Positions 23,042 to 33,119 of a stretch of 64,000 bases of DNA are shown here, piece after piece. This DNA is from Sternotherus odoratus. Its lineage: Eukaryota; Chordata; Testudines; Kinosternidae. The stretch covers positions 34,759,626 through 34,823,625 of the forward strand of contig JAVMKO010000004.1 of the NCBI GenBank assembly GCA_032164245.1, written 5' to 3'. Made by a program: the position numbers and the translations under genes. The notes under the pieces were generated by a model, which saw nothing but the letters and a program-made list of their open reading frames with translations, had not been told where the DNA came from and ran no database searches. Numbering within the stretch: the first letter of the stretch is position 1; the number at the start of each line of letters is the position of its first letter.

Positions 23042-24289
23042 TTGTCCTTTGACTGGAGCTTGAAAGAGTGAGTGGGTATGTAAAATAGGGTGTACCATGT
23101 TCTGTTCTGTACTCTTTAACTACAAGAGATGGCTTCATGTCTGAACTTACATGTTGCATTTAAAAAGAGTGAAGCATGCTTCTAAATTTCAACTACAAGG
23201 AAAACAGAATCCCAAAATGATGTATGTTTATTCCCCTCCTCCTGCCCCAACCCCCCAACAACACTGATGATTAATTTCCTTGCTATAATGACCAGCCAAG
23301 AGAGACTGCAGCAATGCTCTCAGGAAATAATTATTTTTATGACAGTAGCACTCCTGATTGAGGCCTCATGATGCTCCATGCTGTACAAACATAAAGTAAA
23401 AGACAAGCTCTCTCCCAGAGAGATTACGATCTGAATGTTAGGGTTGGGGAGACTGTGGGTCCCAAGGCAAGAGTCCCAAGGGACTGTGGGTCCCATGTGC
23501 TGATTCTGTTTTAGGAGCATCAACCTATGCCCCATCCCAGGCTCACCTGCCACTGGCTGTGCAAAGCCCCCGCCTCCATCCTATGGACCAGATTTTGTCA
23601 TACTTATTCACAAAACGAGATCCAATATTCAAGGAGTGGTTCTACGGATGTCAGTGAAACTACTCAGAATAAACCTCTCTGATTCTACTCAGAATAAAAT
23701 ACTACTTGCAGGATAGATTCTGGTCTCCTTATTCACTATGTTGCCAGGAACAGGAGTAATCTGTATGTATGCAGGCATGTGCTTCTGGGGCCATGAGCAC
23801 TGAAACACCTGGAATGATGACCTGTCTTGTAATGAGAGGGGAAGGCAAGAACGGGAAGATCACAACAGCTTTTGGTCTTTTTTTTTGGCCCTAAGCATTT
23901 CTAGTGCATGCACAGGAGCAATGGGTAGTCAGGTGTTGGATGGATGACCCATATTTTTAAGCCTAATTATGACTTTAGGGTCCCATATTTGAAACTTGGA
24001 TGTGTGGGGAGAGATGTATAAACAGTGAGCAAATATACTTTAAGAGCAAGGTTAAAGCTGGAAAATAATTGGAAACATTAATAAAGATCCCAATAAAACA
24101 ATACAAACCAGAAAAATCGGGGATACAAAAAGGACACATGCCCCTTCACTGCTATAGCTTGCGCGGTTTCCCAAGTATAGATTTAAAAAAATCAAGACAA
24201 AGGAATCATCAAGAAATTTAAACTCATTACTGGGCTGACTTCATTTCGAAAGATTGGCCTTAATGTTGAGATTCCAATGTCCTGTGGAT
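23042..24289. other. Mostly unassigned, with an old SINE-type tail
   Basis: At 23330-23450, GCTCCATGCTGTACAAACAT and CTCTCCCAGAGAGATTACGA resemble the 'tgctgtacaaacac' CORE-SINE-associated module of sauropsids. The rest shows no gene or element. Confidence 0.4.
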
Positions 24290-25570
24290 TCAGCGTTTGA
24301 AAGCTGCCTTTGCTGTTGGAGAGGTTTGAGGGGCTTTGATGTATTTGAAAAGGGAGACGACGCTGGTTTGTCTTTTCTCTTCCTTTCTCTTTCCGTTCCC
24401 CACGTTCAATAACAGGCTTTTAAGGACCGTTCGGCTTCTGCCTAATGGTGCTTGCAAATGACCCGAGCGCTTGACAATCCGGAGGGTAACGATGATGCTG
24501 ATGATCGTTAATAATGCGTGTCGCGGTCCTGCGGCCAGTGGGTGAAGCCAGTGCACCCTCCTCGCCTGGCGACTCATTAGGGCAACTTGCAAACTGGTTG
24601 CTGGCGGCGGGGGTTGAAAAGTTAAGGACACTGGAGGTGCAGTTGGGTACACGGCCTCATTTGCATTTCAATGCGACCTGCTTGTTGACTCAGTGCCCGG
24701 CGCTTCGGCAGCTCCCACCAGAATCTGCCTTTGTTGGTTTTAGCTCCGGTCAAGTCCACTGGCTGCCCCAGGGGAGTTGGGCGCATTGAGTTTGTGTAGT
24801 GAGGCAGAACGCTCAACAGGAAGGAAGGAAGAAGGAGGCTTCTCCGCTTTGCCATTGTCTGGGCAACGGGGCTTAGGCAGCCCAAATGAGTATTTAGTCT
24901 GTAAGGTGCACTTGAATCCCTCACAAATCCGCTCAGTGTGGAGCAAGAGGGAGCCCAGACAGGGACAGATGGTACGAGGCCCCTTTGTTTAAAATATGGA
25001 AAGAGTCTCTCTCCCTTTTTTTTTTCCTTCGGGGACGCAAGGTAGCCTGCTCTTTTCACTGTCTCTGGCCGCCCCGCCTCCCCGTGCAAGCCCCGGGGAT
25101 CAGAAGATAATTCATGGCTGCGTTGATCCTTGCAAAGCTCCGCTCGTTTTATTGCTGCAGTGGGGGCCGCTTTGTCCCTGGAGCCGCGCTTTACAGTATC
25201 CACGTCGCTGGTGTCCCCGGGCCTTAGGCTAGCCCCGGAGATGGGCTTTGCCTTTTATCCTCCCGCAGAGCAGCCGGAACACACAATGGCCTGTCTGCGG
25301 GGCAGGGAGGGGTGGCTGCGTGCGGTCAAACCTGCCTAAGCCTCCGCTGTGGTGCACGGGACGCTGAGGTGTGTGGGGCTGGGGATGCTTCCCCGGGCAG
25401 AAGGGGGCAGGAAGGCTCATTCAGAAGCAGCGCAGACTAGCCCCCAGGGTTGGCCCATCCAGGCGTGCTCGGTCGGAAGCCCGGCTTCCTTGCTAATGAG
25501 CTCTCGCGTGTGTTTCCAATCAGAGAAATGTCATTTAGGATTTAGTCACTGTTTGTGGAAAGTTTAAAAA
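24290..25570. promoter_or_regulatory. CpG-rich repeat-poor block, candidate CpG island or regulatory region
   Basis: CpG dinucleotides are much denser than in the surrounding AT-rich DNA, for example around 24420-24620 and 25040-25350, and no TIR, TSD, LINE or SINE motif is recognised across about 1.3 kb. It includes an octamer-like ATTTGCAT at about 24659 and runs of non-repetitive sequence. The longest frame is minus 24622-25203 (193 residues), with no recognisable domain. A CpG-island promoter, first exon of a non-coding RNA, or enhancer are all possible. The call is inference from composition only. Confidence 0.45.
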
Positions 25571-26522
25571 TGCTGTAGAGGGAGAAAAGACCTGAGGGCA
25601 TCCCAGGCTCCTTAAACATGTTTAGTATTTCACATAACATTTTGATAGGAGCTGCACTGAGAAATCCCCCTTCCCCGAGGAATGCATTGTAAGTTATCCC
25701 GACACCCCTCTCCACACAAGAGAAACAAACAACCCCACTTCTAGAACCATTGGGGGCACATCCTGCCTTCAGTCTAAAATGGGGTCAATCAACTGTCAGC
25801 TAGTGACCCATTTTCCCAGCTGGTGCTGAATGCATTTAGCCATGACCATGCCTGAACTCTAACTACATTACTCAAAAGAAATGTTAACAATTGAAAAGAA
25901 AGAGAGAGTAAAATGAGTCTGTCTTTAGCAAACAGGTGACCTTCTAGCTTTATCAGACAGTTTAAAAAACTCACCTTCACTCTCTGAAAAGGAGAGGGGG
26001 CATTTCAATAGCATTTATAAAACAAAAAGTTTGTCTAATTATATAATGTAACCATAACAATTAGTATTGGAGAAGAGGGATTAGATCCCCTTGTTGGTTC
26101 CTCTTCTAAGACTGTTCCCTATTGTAAATTTCCTAGTGTTTTGACAAGTCTAGTTTTAAATGTCTAAAGCTTTAAGATCATCAAGACCTAGATGTTTAAA
26201 AATATTTTAAAACTAATTTAAGGGGTGGTTTTCACAGATGCTGAGTACTCATAGTCACATTTGAAATCAGACTTGCACAGCATCTCCAAAAAAAGATCCT
26301 TTCTCTTTGACTCTCTTTACCCTGATCAGATATTAACAAATGCTATTTGTATATTAAGGAATTATATAAATAAAACACAAACATACCATATGTAGTAAGT
26401 GGTCATGCTGTCCTCCTCATTTACGGTCTTCCCATTATTTTATCTCACACAGGACTATTTTTAATATTTTCTGAACTGCTTCTGAACAGTTATGATTTTT
26501 TTTAAAAAAACCCAAACAACCT
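25571..26522. other. Unassigned AT-rich DNA
   Basis: Nothing recognised. The short minus frame at 25789-25980 has no domain. Confidence 0.4.
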
Positions 26523-26533
26523 GTTACCAAAAT

Positions 26534-26620
26534 AGGTTCAAGAATAGCAGCCGTGATAGTCTGTATCTGTAAAGAAAGCGAGGAATACTTGTAGCACCTT
26601 TGAGACTAAGTCTCGCTTTT
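26534..26620 (+). mobile_element. Family A repeat, truncated, about 11-bp TSD
   Basis: The core reads AATAGCAGCCGTGATAGTCT then GGAATACTTGTAGCACC, matching the head of the element at 10740. It is flanked by GTTACCAAAAT (26523-26533) and GTAACCAAAAT (26621-26631), 10 of 11 positions identical. Confidence 0.7.
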
Positions 26621-26631
26621 GTAACCAAAAT

Positions 26632-28854
26632 GTTTTTCTTTTCTCATCTTTAAAGTTGACTACTCCTTAAAATACACTGGTACATAGTTTGGGATGAGCA
26701 TTTTCAGTCTTGTACTCCAGATATATTTGTGATCCAATATATCCTCAACCACCCAGGCTAGAAATATCTGCTTTATTCCAGACAAAATCTACCTTTCCAG
26801 TGATGTAACATTTTGTATTTAGTTAAATTAGACTTTTTTAATATTGTGACTAAGGCAGTCTGTTTTACAGATTGAGAAACAACAAATTATCACTAAAAAT
26901 GTGTTTAATGTTCATTTTTTCTAAAAAAACAATTGCTCTGTAAAATGTGGCATAAAAATACATGACATTGTGGTGTAAAGATCTTAATGGCATGCCTTTT
27001 GTATGTGTTTGCTAATCGTGAATAATATGGCCATTCCAGCCTAGGGCTAATAAAATTGTTGTTGTACATCAGGTATTGACATAGTCTGCCCATGAAAAGG
27101 GTGAATAAAAGGGGTGCAAGTGGAAATCTTGGTGAAAGTCGTTATAACCAAGCTGGGAATCGGAAGAAGGAGGGAGCAGATGTGTGACCACAAGTGTAGC
27201 AAAGAAGAATGAAGTTGATCTAGGGAGGGGAGTCATAAGGAGGGCTAGGGATTCATGGTATGGTCACAGGAAGTGGGCTGTAGGCATCACTGTGAGTTCC
27301 AAAATACACACTTAGGACTTATAATAATAAAAGTTAGATCATTTATGCTTTAAAATCTTTGCACATGGGGCCTAAAGGCTACAACAAAAACAAGGAAACT
27401 CAAAGTGAAGGCTAGCAATCCATCCTTGGCTGCTTTCATTGTGTCCATAGGATTTTTAGATCACTGAAGGATGTTAGCAATTATGTGGTGCAATAACTAG
27501 GTACAATGGGATAAGCACAGGAAAGAGTTGCAGCCTTGAATTTGAATGTCTTTGCTGTTCTCAATTTATGCCACAAATTTAGCAATGCTTAAAATGTCTC
27601 TGGGTGCACTATATATTCAGTATTGGAAGATTTGGGGACAAAATTTCGAAAATTGGTGACTGACTTGTGAATGGCACTTGCACACCACCCAATTTAGTGC
27701 AGTTTTTCACTTATGCCTTAGAGTGCCTATTTTGTGGGCACAACATTGATCCCTGTCGTTTGACAAAATTGCCTTTAGTGCATTTGTAGACTCATAGACA
27801 TCATAATGATCTCATCTGCCCTTAAGCAAAATTTCAAAATGTAGACTTTCATGAAGTAATTCCTGAATTGATCCTAATATTAAATATTTTCTCCTTGGTC
27901 TGCAGCCATTGTTCTCACTGATGTATACAGTGAGAGTGAAATAGTGTAATGCCATAAGGACCAAATCCAGAGCCCTGAGTAGTCAGGCCACAGAGCAGCC
28001 TAACCATGGAGCAGGAGTCCTCCTCTCAAAGTTGCATGGCTGGGACATTAGCCCAGTAGCAGATATAACCTCCAGGGACCATTATACTGCTTTTCCATGA
28101 GATCTGTTTTCCCTCCCCCATGCGGCAGAATTGTCAGCTGTACAACTTTGCATTCTTCTGTAGCTGCAGAAGAGTGGACTAGGTCTGGCTCTAAATTAGC
28201 TCATGGTGACAGCCACAGAAAACCCCACTACAGACATCCTTTCTGAAACCCCAAAACACACTCTGAGTCTAGAGTCTGACTCCTAGTCAGAACAGTTAAT
28301 CAAAATGTTAGCCATGTATTGTACGAGCTCCTTCACAGTTGATGTCATATATCTTTTAAACATCTGCAAAACGGCATGGCTTGGATAAGTTTCCATTACT
28401 ACTCTGAGGCTTCATTGGCTCTTCAGAATGAGTGAAGAGGAGCCAGACAACATAAAGAGCAAACAATCAAAGCTTTCAACTCTTAGATCCTTGCAGATGG
28501 ACTTTCTGATGAAATGACTAACAACTGTTGCCAGATCAGCAACTATAAAGCACCTGTATTTATTTAACGCTTCTAAATTTGCATTTTATCAGATAACCTG
28601 TCTTTATTCAGAATATAACTCTCAGGGCCTCTTTCTTTTCTCACTAACACAAGTGTAAGTCTGGAGTAGCTCCATTTAAATCAGTAGAGCTATGAGATCA
28701 GAATCAGGCTCACAGTCTCTATAAAAAGAGGCCTCTTGCACACTTGAAACCCGGAATGGAGTTGGTTGAGAGTACATATCAGTAATTTAAGAGTAAAAAT
28801 CTTAAAGATGTTTTGGTTATTGTTAAAAACAAAATAAATATCAGAAAGCTATCA
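26632..28854. other. Mostly unassigned; possible CR1 antisense piece at 27785-27905
   Basis: TAGACTCATAGACATCATAA followed by GATCTCATCTGCCC at 27788-27825 resembles an antisense CR1 3' end. A weak MIR-like piece lies at 26840-26890. The part at 28330-28620 is repeat-free and could be conserved non-coding DNA, unproven. Confidence 0.35.
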
Positions 28855-28966
28855 GAGAGACCAGGTGGGTAAGGGAATATCTCTTATTGGAGACCAGGTG
28901 GGTAAGGGAATATCTCTGCTAGTGAGAGACAAGCTTTCAAGTTGCACAAAGCTGCTCTTCAGGTCT
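28855..28966 (+). repeat. Family B repeat with an internal 33-bp tandem duplication
   Basis: Sense copy of the repeat at 310-432: CAGAGAGACCAGGTGGGTAA, GTGAGAGACAAGCTTTCAAG, CTGCTCTTCAGGTCTGG. A 28-bp block beginning GAGACCAGGTGGGTAAGGGA occurs at 28857 and again at 28890, giving a 33-bp period. The duplicated blocks are identical, so the duplication is younger than the copy. Confidence 0.7.
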
Positions 28967-29248
28967 GGGAAAGGTACTGAGTGTCACAGCTAAATACAAG
29001 ATCAAGCAGATAGGTTAGTATAATCAGTTAGCACATATTTAACCAGTTAGCACATACTCATCTGGAGCAGGTCCTTTGACTAACTTTGCTAGACACTAAA
29101 AATCATGGTCTTAAGGAAGAGACTGGATTCAGGGTCTATTACAACAATCTGTAACTCCCCTCCCCCCCTTTTTGTTTTATGAATTCAGAAGTGTTAGCAG
29201 GCCACTTCACCTTGAATGGTTCCTTAGAATATGTGCTAACTACTCAAT

Positions 29249-30060
29249 CATAGAATTCATAGGACTGGAAGGAACCTCAAGAAGTCATCTAGTCCAGTCC
29301 CCTGCACTTATGGCAGGGCTACATATTATCTAGACCAGTGGTTCCCAACCTTTTTGTGGCCATGCCCCACCTAAGCATCTCTAAAATCCTGATGCCCCCC
29401 TCCCCCGTGACATATAGTTCTTATTATTCAAAAAGTGAACTCCTATTCATGTGGAGGAAGCCTAGAAGACCATTAACTTGGTCTAAACAAGCTTCCAAAG
29501 AACATGGCATCCATGAAAGAGAAAAATAAAAGAACGAAAGGACAGTTGAAGTACTGAGGAAGAAATCACTAAGAAATTGTTAAAAAAAATAAAATAATAT
29601 GAAGTGATATGAAAAAATAGCAAATAAAGCAAATAGCAAAACAACAATAAAAATAGCAAATAAAGTATGAGGCCCCTAGAACCATAAGAAATGCAAAAAA
29701 TTCACTGTTAATAACTCATTCTCGAATTGCCCCCCTTAAAAATTAAGTTGCCCCCCTGTGGGGCGTGTGCCCCATGTTGGGAACAACCGATCTAGACCAT
29801 CCCTGACGGGTGTTAATCTAACCTGCTCTTAAAAATCTCTGGTGATGGAGATTCCACAACCTCCCCAGACAATTTATTTTAGTGCTTAACCACCCTGACA
29901 GGAAGTTTTTTCTAATGTCCATCCAAAACTGCTCTTACTGCAATTTAAACCCATTGCTTCTTGTCCTACTCTCAGAAGTTGTTAATTTTTTCCTCTCTCT
30001 CCCCCTCCTTGTAACAACCTTTTATGTACTTGAAAATTATGTATCCCAGAATACAGCCAT
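29249..30060 (-). mobile_element. CR1 LINE 3' fragment, antisense, split by a hAT
   Basis: The plus strand reads AATCATAGAATTCATAGGAC, then GAAGTCATCTAGTCCAGTCC, the reverse complement of the CR1 3' terminus. After the nested hAT (29336-29789) it resumes with CATCCCTGACGGGTG, TGGTGATGGAGATTCCACAA and CCACCCTGACAGGAAGTTTT. No coding frame remains. Removing the hAT and one TSD copy restores a continuous CR1. Confidence 0.85.
29336..29789. mobile_element. hAT-type element, 454 bp, nested in CR1, perfect TSD
   Basis: Starts CAGTGGTTCCCAACC and ends GTTGGGAACAACCG. The 8-bp TSD ATCTAGAC is perfect at 29328-29335 and 29790-29797. The ends are C/G-rich (GGCCATGCCCCACC and GGGGCGTGTGCCCC) while the middle is AT-rich. 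No transposase frame is present; the 63-residue frame at 29338-29529 is chance. Confidence 0.93.
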
Positions 30061-30353
30061 TTTTCAGATGTGACGTGATTCTGATTGCTTCTATTTTTGG
30101 GTATCAAAATTGAGACAACTTAAATGAGACTGGGTTTTGGAAGGTGGGTGCGTGGCACTTCTGAAAGTCAGGCATCTTTTAGGTACCCAAAAAAAGGAAA
30201 CTCCCAGAAGCATGAGTCACTTCAGTATAAACCAATGGTTCTGGTGTAACTGATATTTCACATACATGTTTCTGATACCATGATGCTTTGTTACCACACT
30301 CAAGGGGTAAGTGATAATTTTGCAAACTGGGAATTGCACAGATGTATATAGAG

Positions 30354-31146
30354 TAGGGTGGGCAAACGTTTTGGCCGGAGGGCCACAGCTGGGAATATAA
30401 ATTATATGGTGAGCCATAAATGCTCAGAAAATTGGAGGTGGGTGCGGAAGGGGGGTGAGGGCTCTGCTTGGGGTGGGGCCAGAAATGAGGAGTGCAGGGT
30501 GTGTGGGGGTGGGGGAGATTGGGCTGGGTTGGGGGAGGAGGGCTCCGGCTGGGGGTTTGGGCTCTGGGCTGGGGATCAGGGGCTTGGGGTGCAGGAGGGT
30601 GCTCTGGCCTGGGACCAAGGGGCTTGGAGGGTGGGAGGGGGATCAGGGCTGGGCAGGGGGTTGGGGTAAGGGAAGAGGTGCAGGCTGTGACTGGGGATTT
30701 GGGCTCTGGGGTGGGGTTGGGGAGGAGGGGTTTGGGGTGCAGGATGGTACTCCGGGCTGGGATCAAGGGATTCAGAGGGCAGGAGGGGGATCAGGGCTGT
30801 GGCAGGAGTTTGGGGAATGGGGAGAGGCTCATGGGTGCAGGCTCTGGGCGGTGCTTACCTCAAACAGCTCCCGGAAGCAATGGCATGTCCCTTCTCTGCC
30901 TCTTATGTGGAGGTGTGGCCAGGCAGCTCTGAACGCTGTCCCGTCCGCAGGTGCCGCCGTGGCAGCTCCTATTGGAGTGCCGGAGGGAGGCTGTGCTGCT
31001 GCTTCTGGAAGCTGCGTGGAATGGCCCCTGACCGTGTTGGCCCCTGGCTGAAGCGCCGGAGAGAGGCAAGCCCCAGATTCCGCTTCACAGCTGGAACTCG
31101 AGGGCCGGCTTAAAACAGTTGGAGGGCCATAGTTTGCCGACCCCTG
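30354..31146. mobile_element. hAT-type element, 793 bp, G-rich interior
   Basis: Starts TAGGGTGGGCAAACGTTTTG and ends TTTGCCGACCCCTG. The flanks ATATAGAG (30346-30353) and ATGTAAAG (31147-31154) match at 6 of 8 positions. The interior is a G-rich, roughly 148-bp imperfect duplication (compare GATCAGGGCTGGGCAGG near 30641 with GATCAGGGCTGTGGCAGG near 30789). Long glycine/proline-rich frames of up to 198 residues on both strands arise from this composition. Same end-family as 10805-11394. Confidence 0.85.
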
Positions 31147-31154
31147 ATGTAAAG

Positions 31155-32167
31155 GCATATGAGCTCTGTGACTGATACTGACCTTGTTGAGAATTATAGA
31201 ACAATTGTGTGGCTTTATCCTGTAGATCTTTGGCAAGGAGTGTCCAGTACACTAAACTTCATTTCTCCTTCTTTGCTACAACATGGGGAAAGAAAAATTT
31301 AGATTTATTGGATGTTGGTGAACACCTCCTTGGTTGAGCTGTTACTGTTTAGACATCCCTTTACAATTCTCTTAGATTGTTGGCAAATATTTTTATCAGT
31401 GCATGGAAATTTTCATTCATCCCCATGCTTCTGGACTTCAAAATGTATGACATATTGTATTTGTAGGGGAATTCTCCTACACATTGTACCATCTGTACTC
31501 AAGCTGAGCAGAATTTTCCTCCAAAATTACTTCCAATGAAATCAAAAGATGCCTGTGCAAGTCAGTCAGTGTGATGTCCATTCTTGCAGAAGACTTGTGT
31601 TCTGTCTTTCCAAAAAGCTGGTAACCTGTGGGATGGCTGACTGTAGGGAGATATCTGCAATCTTTTTTCCCAGAGCCATCTGCCACTAGTATTATCTACT
31701 TTGACTTTATAACCAAATACACTTATCAAGGAGCATGTTGCATTTTGGAGACTTTTGTGTGATCATGAACTGAAAATGCTTGTTCCATTCAAAGGATGTG
31801 GAACTAAGGTTAACTAAGAATTTCTCATCTTTTTTGGTTTAAAATGTCAAACTTACCTTTGTGTTAGTATCATGTTTTAAGTGACCTTCCTTGTTTGTTT
31901 ACAAAACAAAAGGAAATTGGAAATAGGATTTGCTTTCTCTGGCAAAAAAATGGTCAGGCCAGTTTTTGATTCAACTTTATTAAAATGAGCAAACAAACAT
32001 ATTGCTCTGTTTGGTTATAACCAGTTTCAACCAGCAAGGGTTTTCTTTGAAAGTATAAATCAGATTCAAACACAAGCCTGATCACAAAGTTATACTGTAT
32101 AAGATTGCAGGTATACAGCAGATAGTTTTCAGATACTTAAGCAGTAACAGTATTGACTCCGGCCATT
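31155..32167. other. Unassigned DNA
   Basis: No gene or repeat recognised. The short frames at 31312-31539 and 31477-31686 look random. Confidence 0.4.
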
Positions 32168-32175
32168 TCCTAGGG

Positions 32176-33111
32176 CAGTGATGGCGAACCCGTGGCACGC
32201 GTGCCACTGCTGGCACGCCGAGCCGTCTCTGTGGGCACGCCGTGACTACAGTCATACACTGTAGTCACGGCGTCGGCTCCTGCAGACTACATCTCCCACA
32301 GTTCTCTGGGGAGAACCCTCCCCAGAGAACACTGAAGCCACGCCCCCGCTCTATCACCTGACACACTGACGTCACAGGAGCGACTGGGGCAGGACGTCAC
32401 AGGAGCGACTGGGGCCTCGCTGGAGTCGGGTCACAGCAAGCAGCGTGACCCAGCGAACAAGTAAGCGCGCGGGGGGGGGGAGGGAGAGACCGGGAGGGGG
32501 GTCAGTTGTGGGGTTGGAGGAAAGGAGGTTTGGGGGGGAGAGACCGGGCTGAGTGGGTCAGTTGTGGGGTTGGAGGAAAAGAGGTTTTGGGGGAGAGACC
32601 GGGCTGAGTGGGTCAGTTGGGGGGTGGGTGGGAGGGAAGGAGGTTTGGGGGGGAGAGACTGGGCTGAGTGGGTCAGTTGGGGGGTGGGTGGGAGGGAAGG
32701 AGGTTTGGGGGGGAGAGACTGGGCTGAGTGGGTCAGTTGGGGGGTGGGTGGGAGGGAAGGAGGTTTGGGGGGGAGAGACTGGGCTGGGTGGGTCAGTTGG
32801 GGGTTGGGTGGGAGGGAAGGAGGTTTTGGGGGGAGAGACTGGGCTGAGTGGGTCAGTTGGGGGGGTGTACAGTTGGGTTTTTTTTTGTTTTTTGGTTTTT
32901 TTTTTCAATTAAAATGTTTAATGGAAAGCTCTGTTATTGTGTTTTTCTTTTTAAACAAAAGCTGTTAATTAGTTTGAAAAACTGTACGAATTGTTTTTTC
33001 TAAACTAAAACCTCGTTATTCAGGTTTAATTGCAGTGTTGGCACTTTGAAAAAAAAAGTCGTTTTGGTTTGCAGTTTGGGCACTCGGGCTCAAAAAGGTT
33101 TGCCATCACTG
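32176..33111. mobile_element. hAT-type element, 936 bp, perfect 8-bp TSD
   Basis: Starts CAGTGATGGCGAACCC and ends GGTTTGCCATCACTG, with TSD TCCTAGGG at 32168-32175 and 33112-33119. Internally it has a perfect 15-bp hairpin at 32238-32272 (arm CGCCGTGACTACAGT, loop CATAC), a perfect 12-bp hairpin at 32301-32330 (arm GTTCTCTGGGGA), a tandem duplication of GACGTCACAGGAGCGACTGG near 32370-32420, a 60-bp minisatellite and an AT-rich right part. There is no transposase. Confidence 0.95.
32470..32866 (+). repeat. 60-bp minisatellite inside the hAT
   Basis: About six units containing AGGTTTGGGGGGGAGAGACT and GGGCTGAGTGGGTCAGTTG. The units starting at 32641, 32701, 32761 and 32821 are exactly 60 bp apart and nearly identical; the first two are shorter and diverged. 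Because 60 is a multiple of 3, reading frames stay open across the array on both strands and yield 116-134-residue proteins with a 20-residue period. These are artefacts. Confidence 0.95.
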
Positions 33112-33119
33112 TCCTAGGG

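Noticed and set aside
24996..25232. 78-residue plus frame in the CpG-rich block as a host first exon
   Set aside because: No domain and no defendable splice donor or promoter motif; composition alone is not enough.
30179..31051. Long Pro/Gly-rich frames of 195 and 198 residues on opposite strands
   Set aside because: They lie in the G-rich interior of the hAT at 30354-31146, follow base composition and have no domain.
32553..32968. Proteins of 116-134 residues with 20-residue repeats
   Set aside because: Produced by the 60-bp minisatellite inside a non-autonomous hAT; open on both strands at once.
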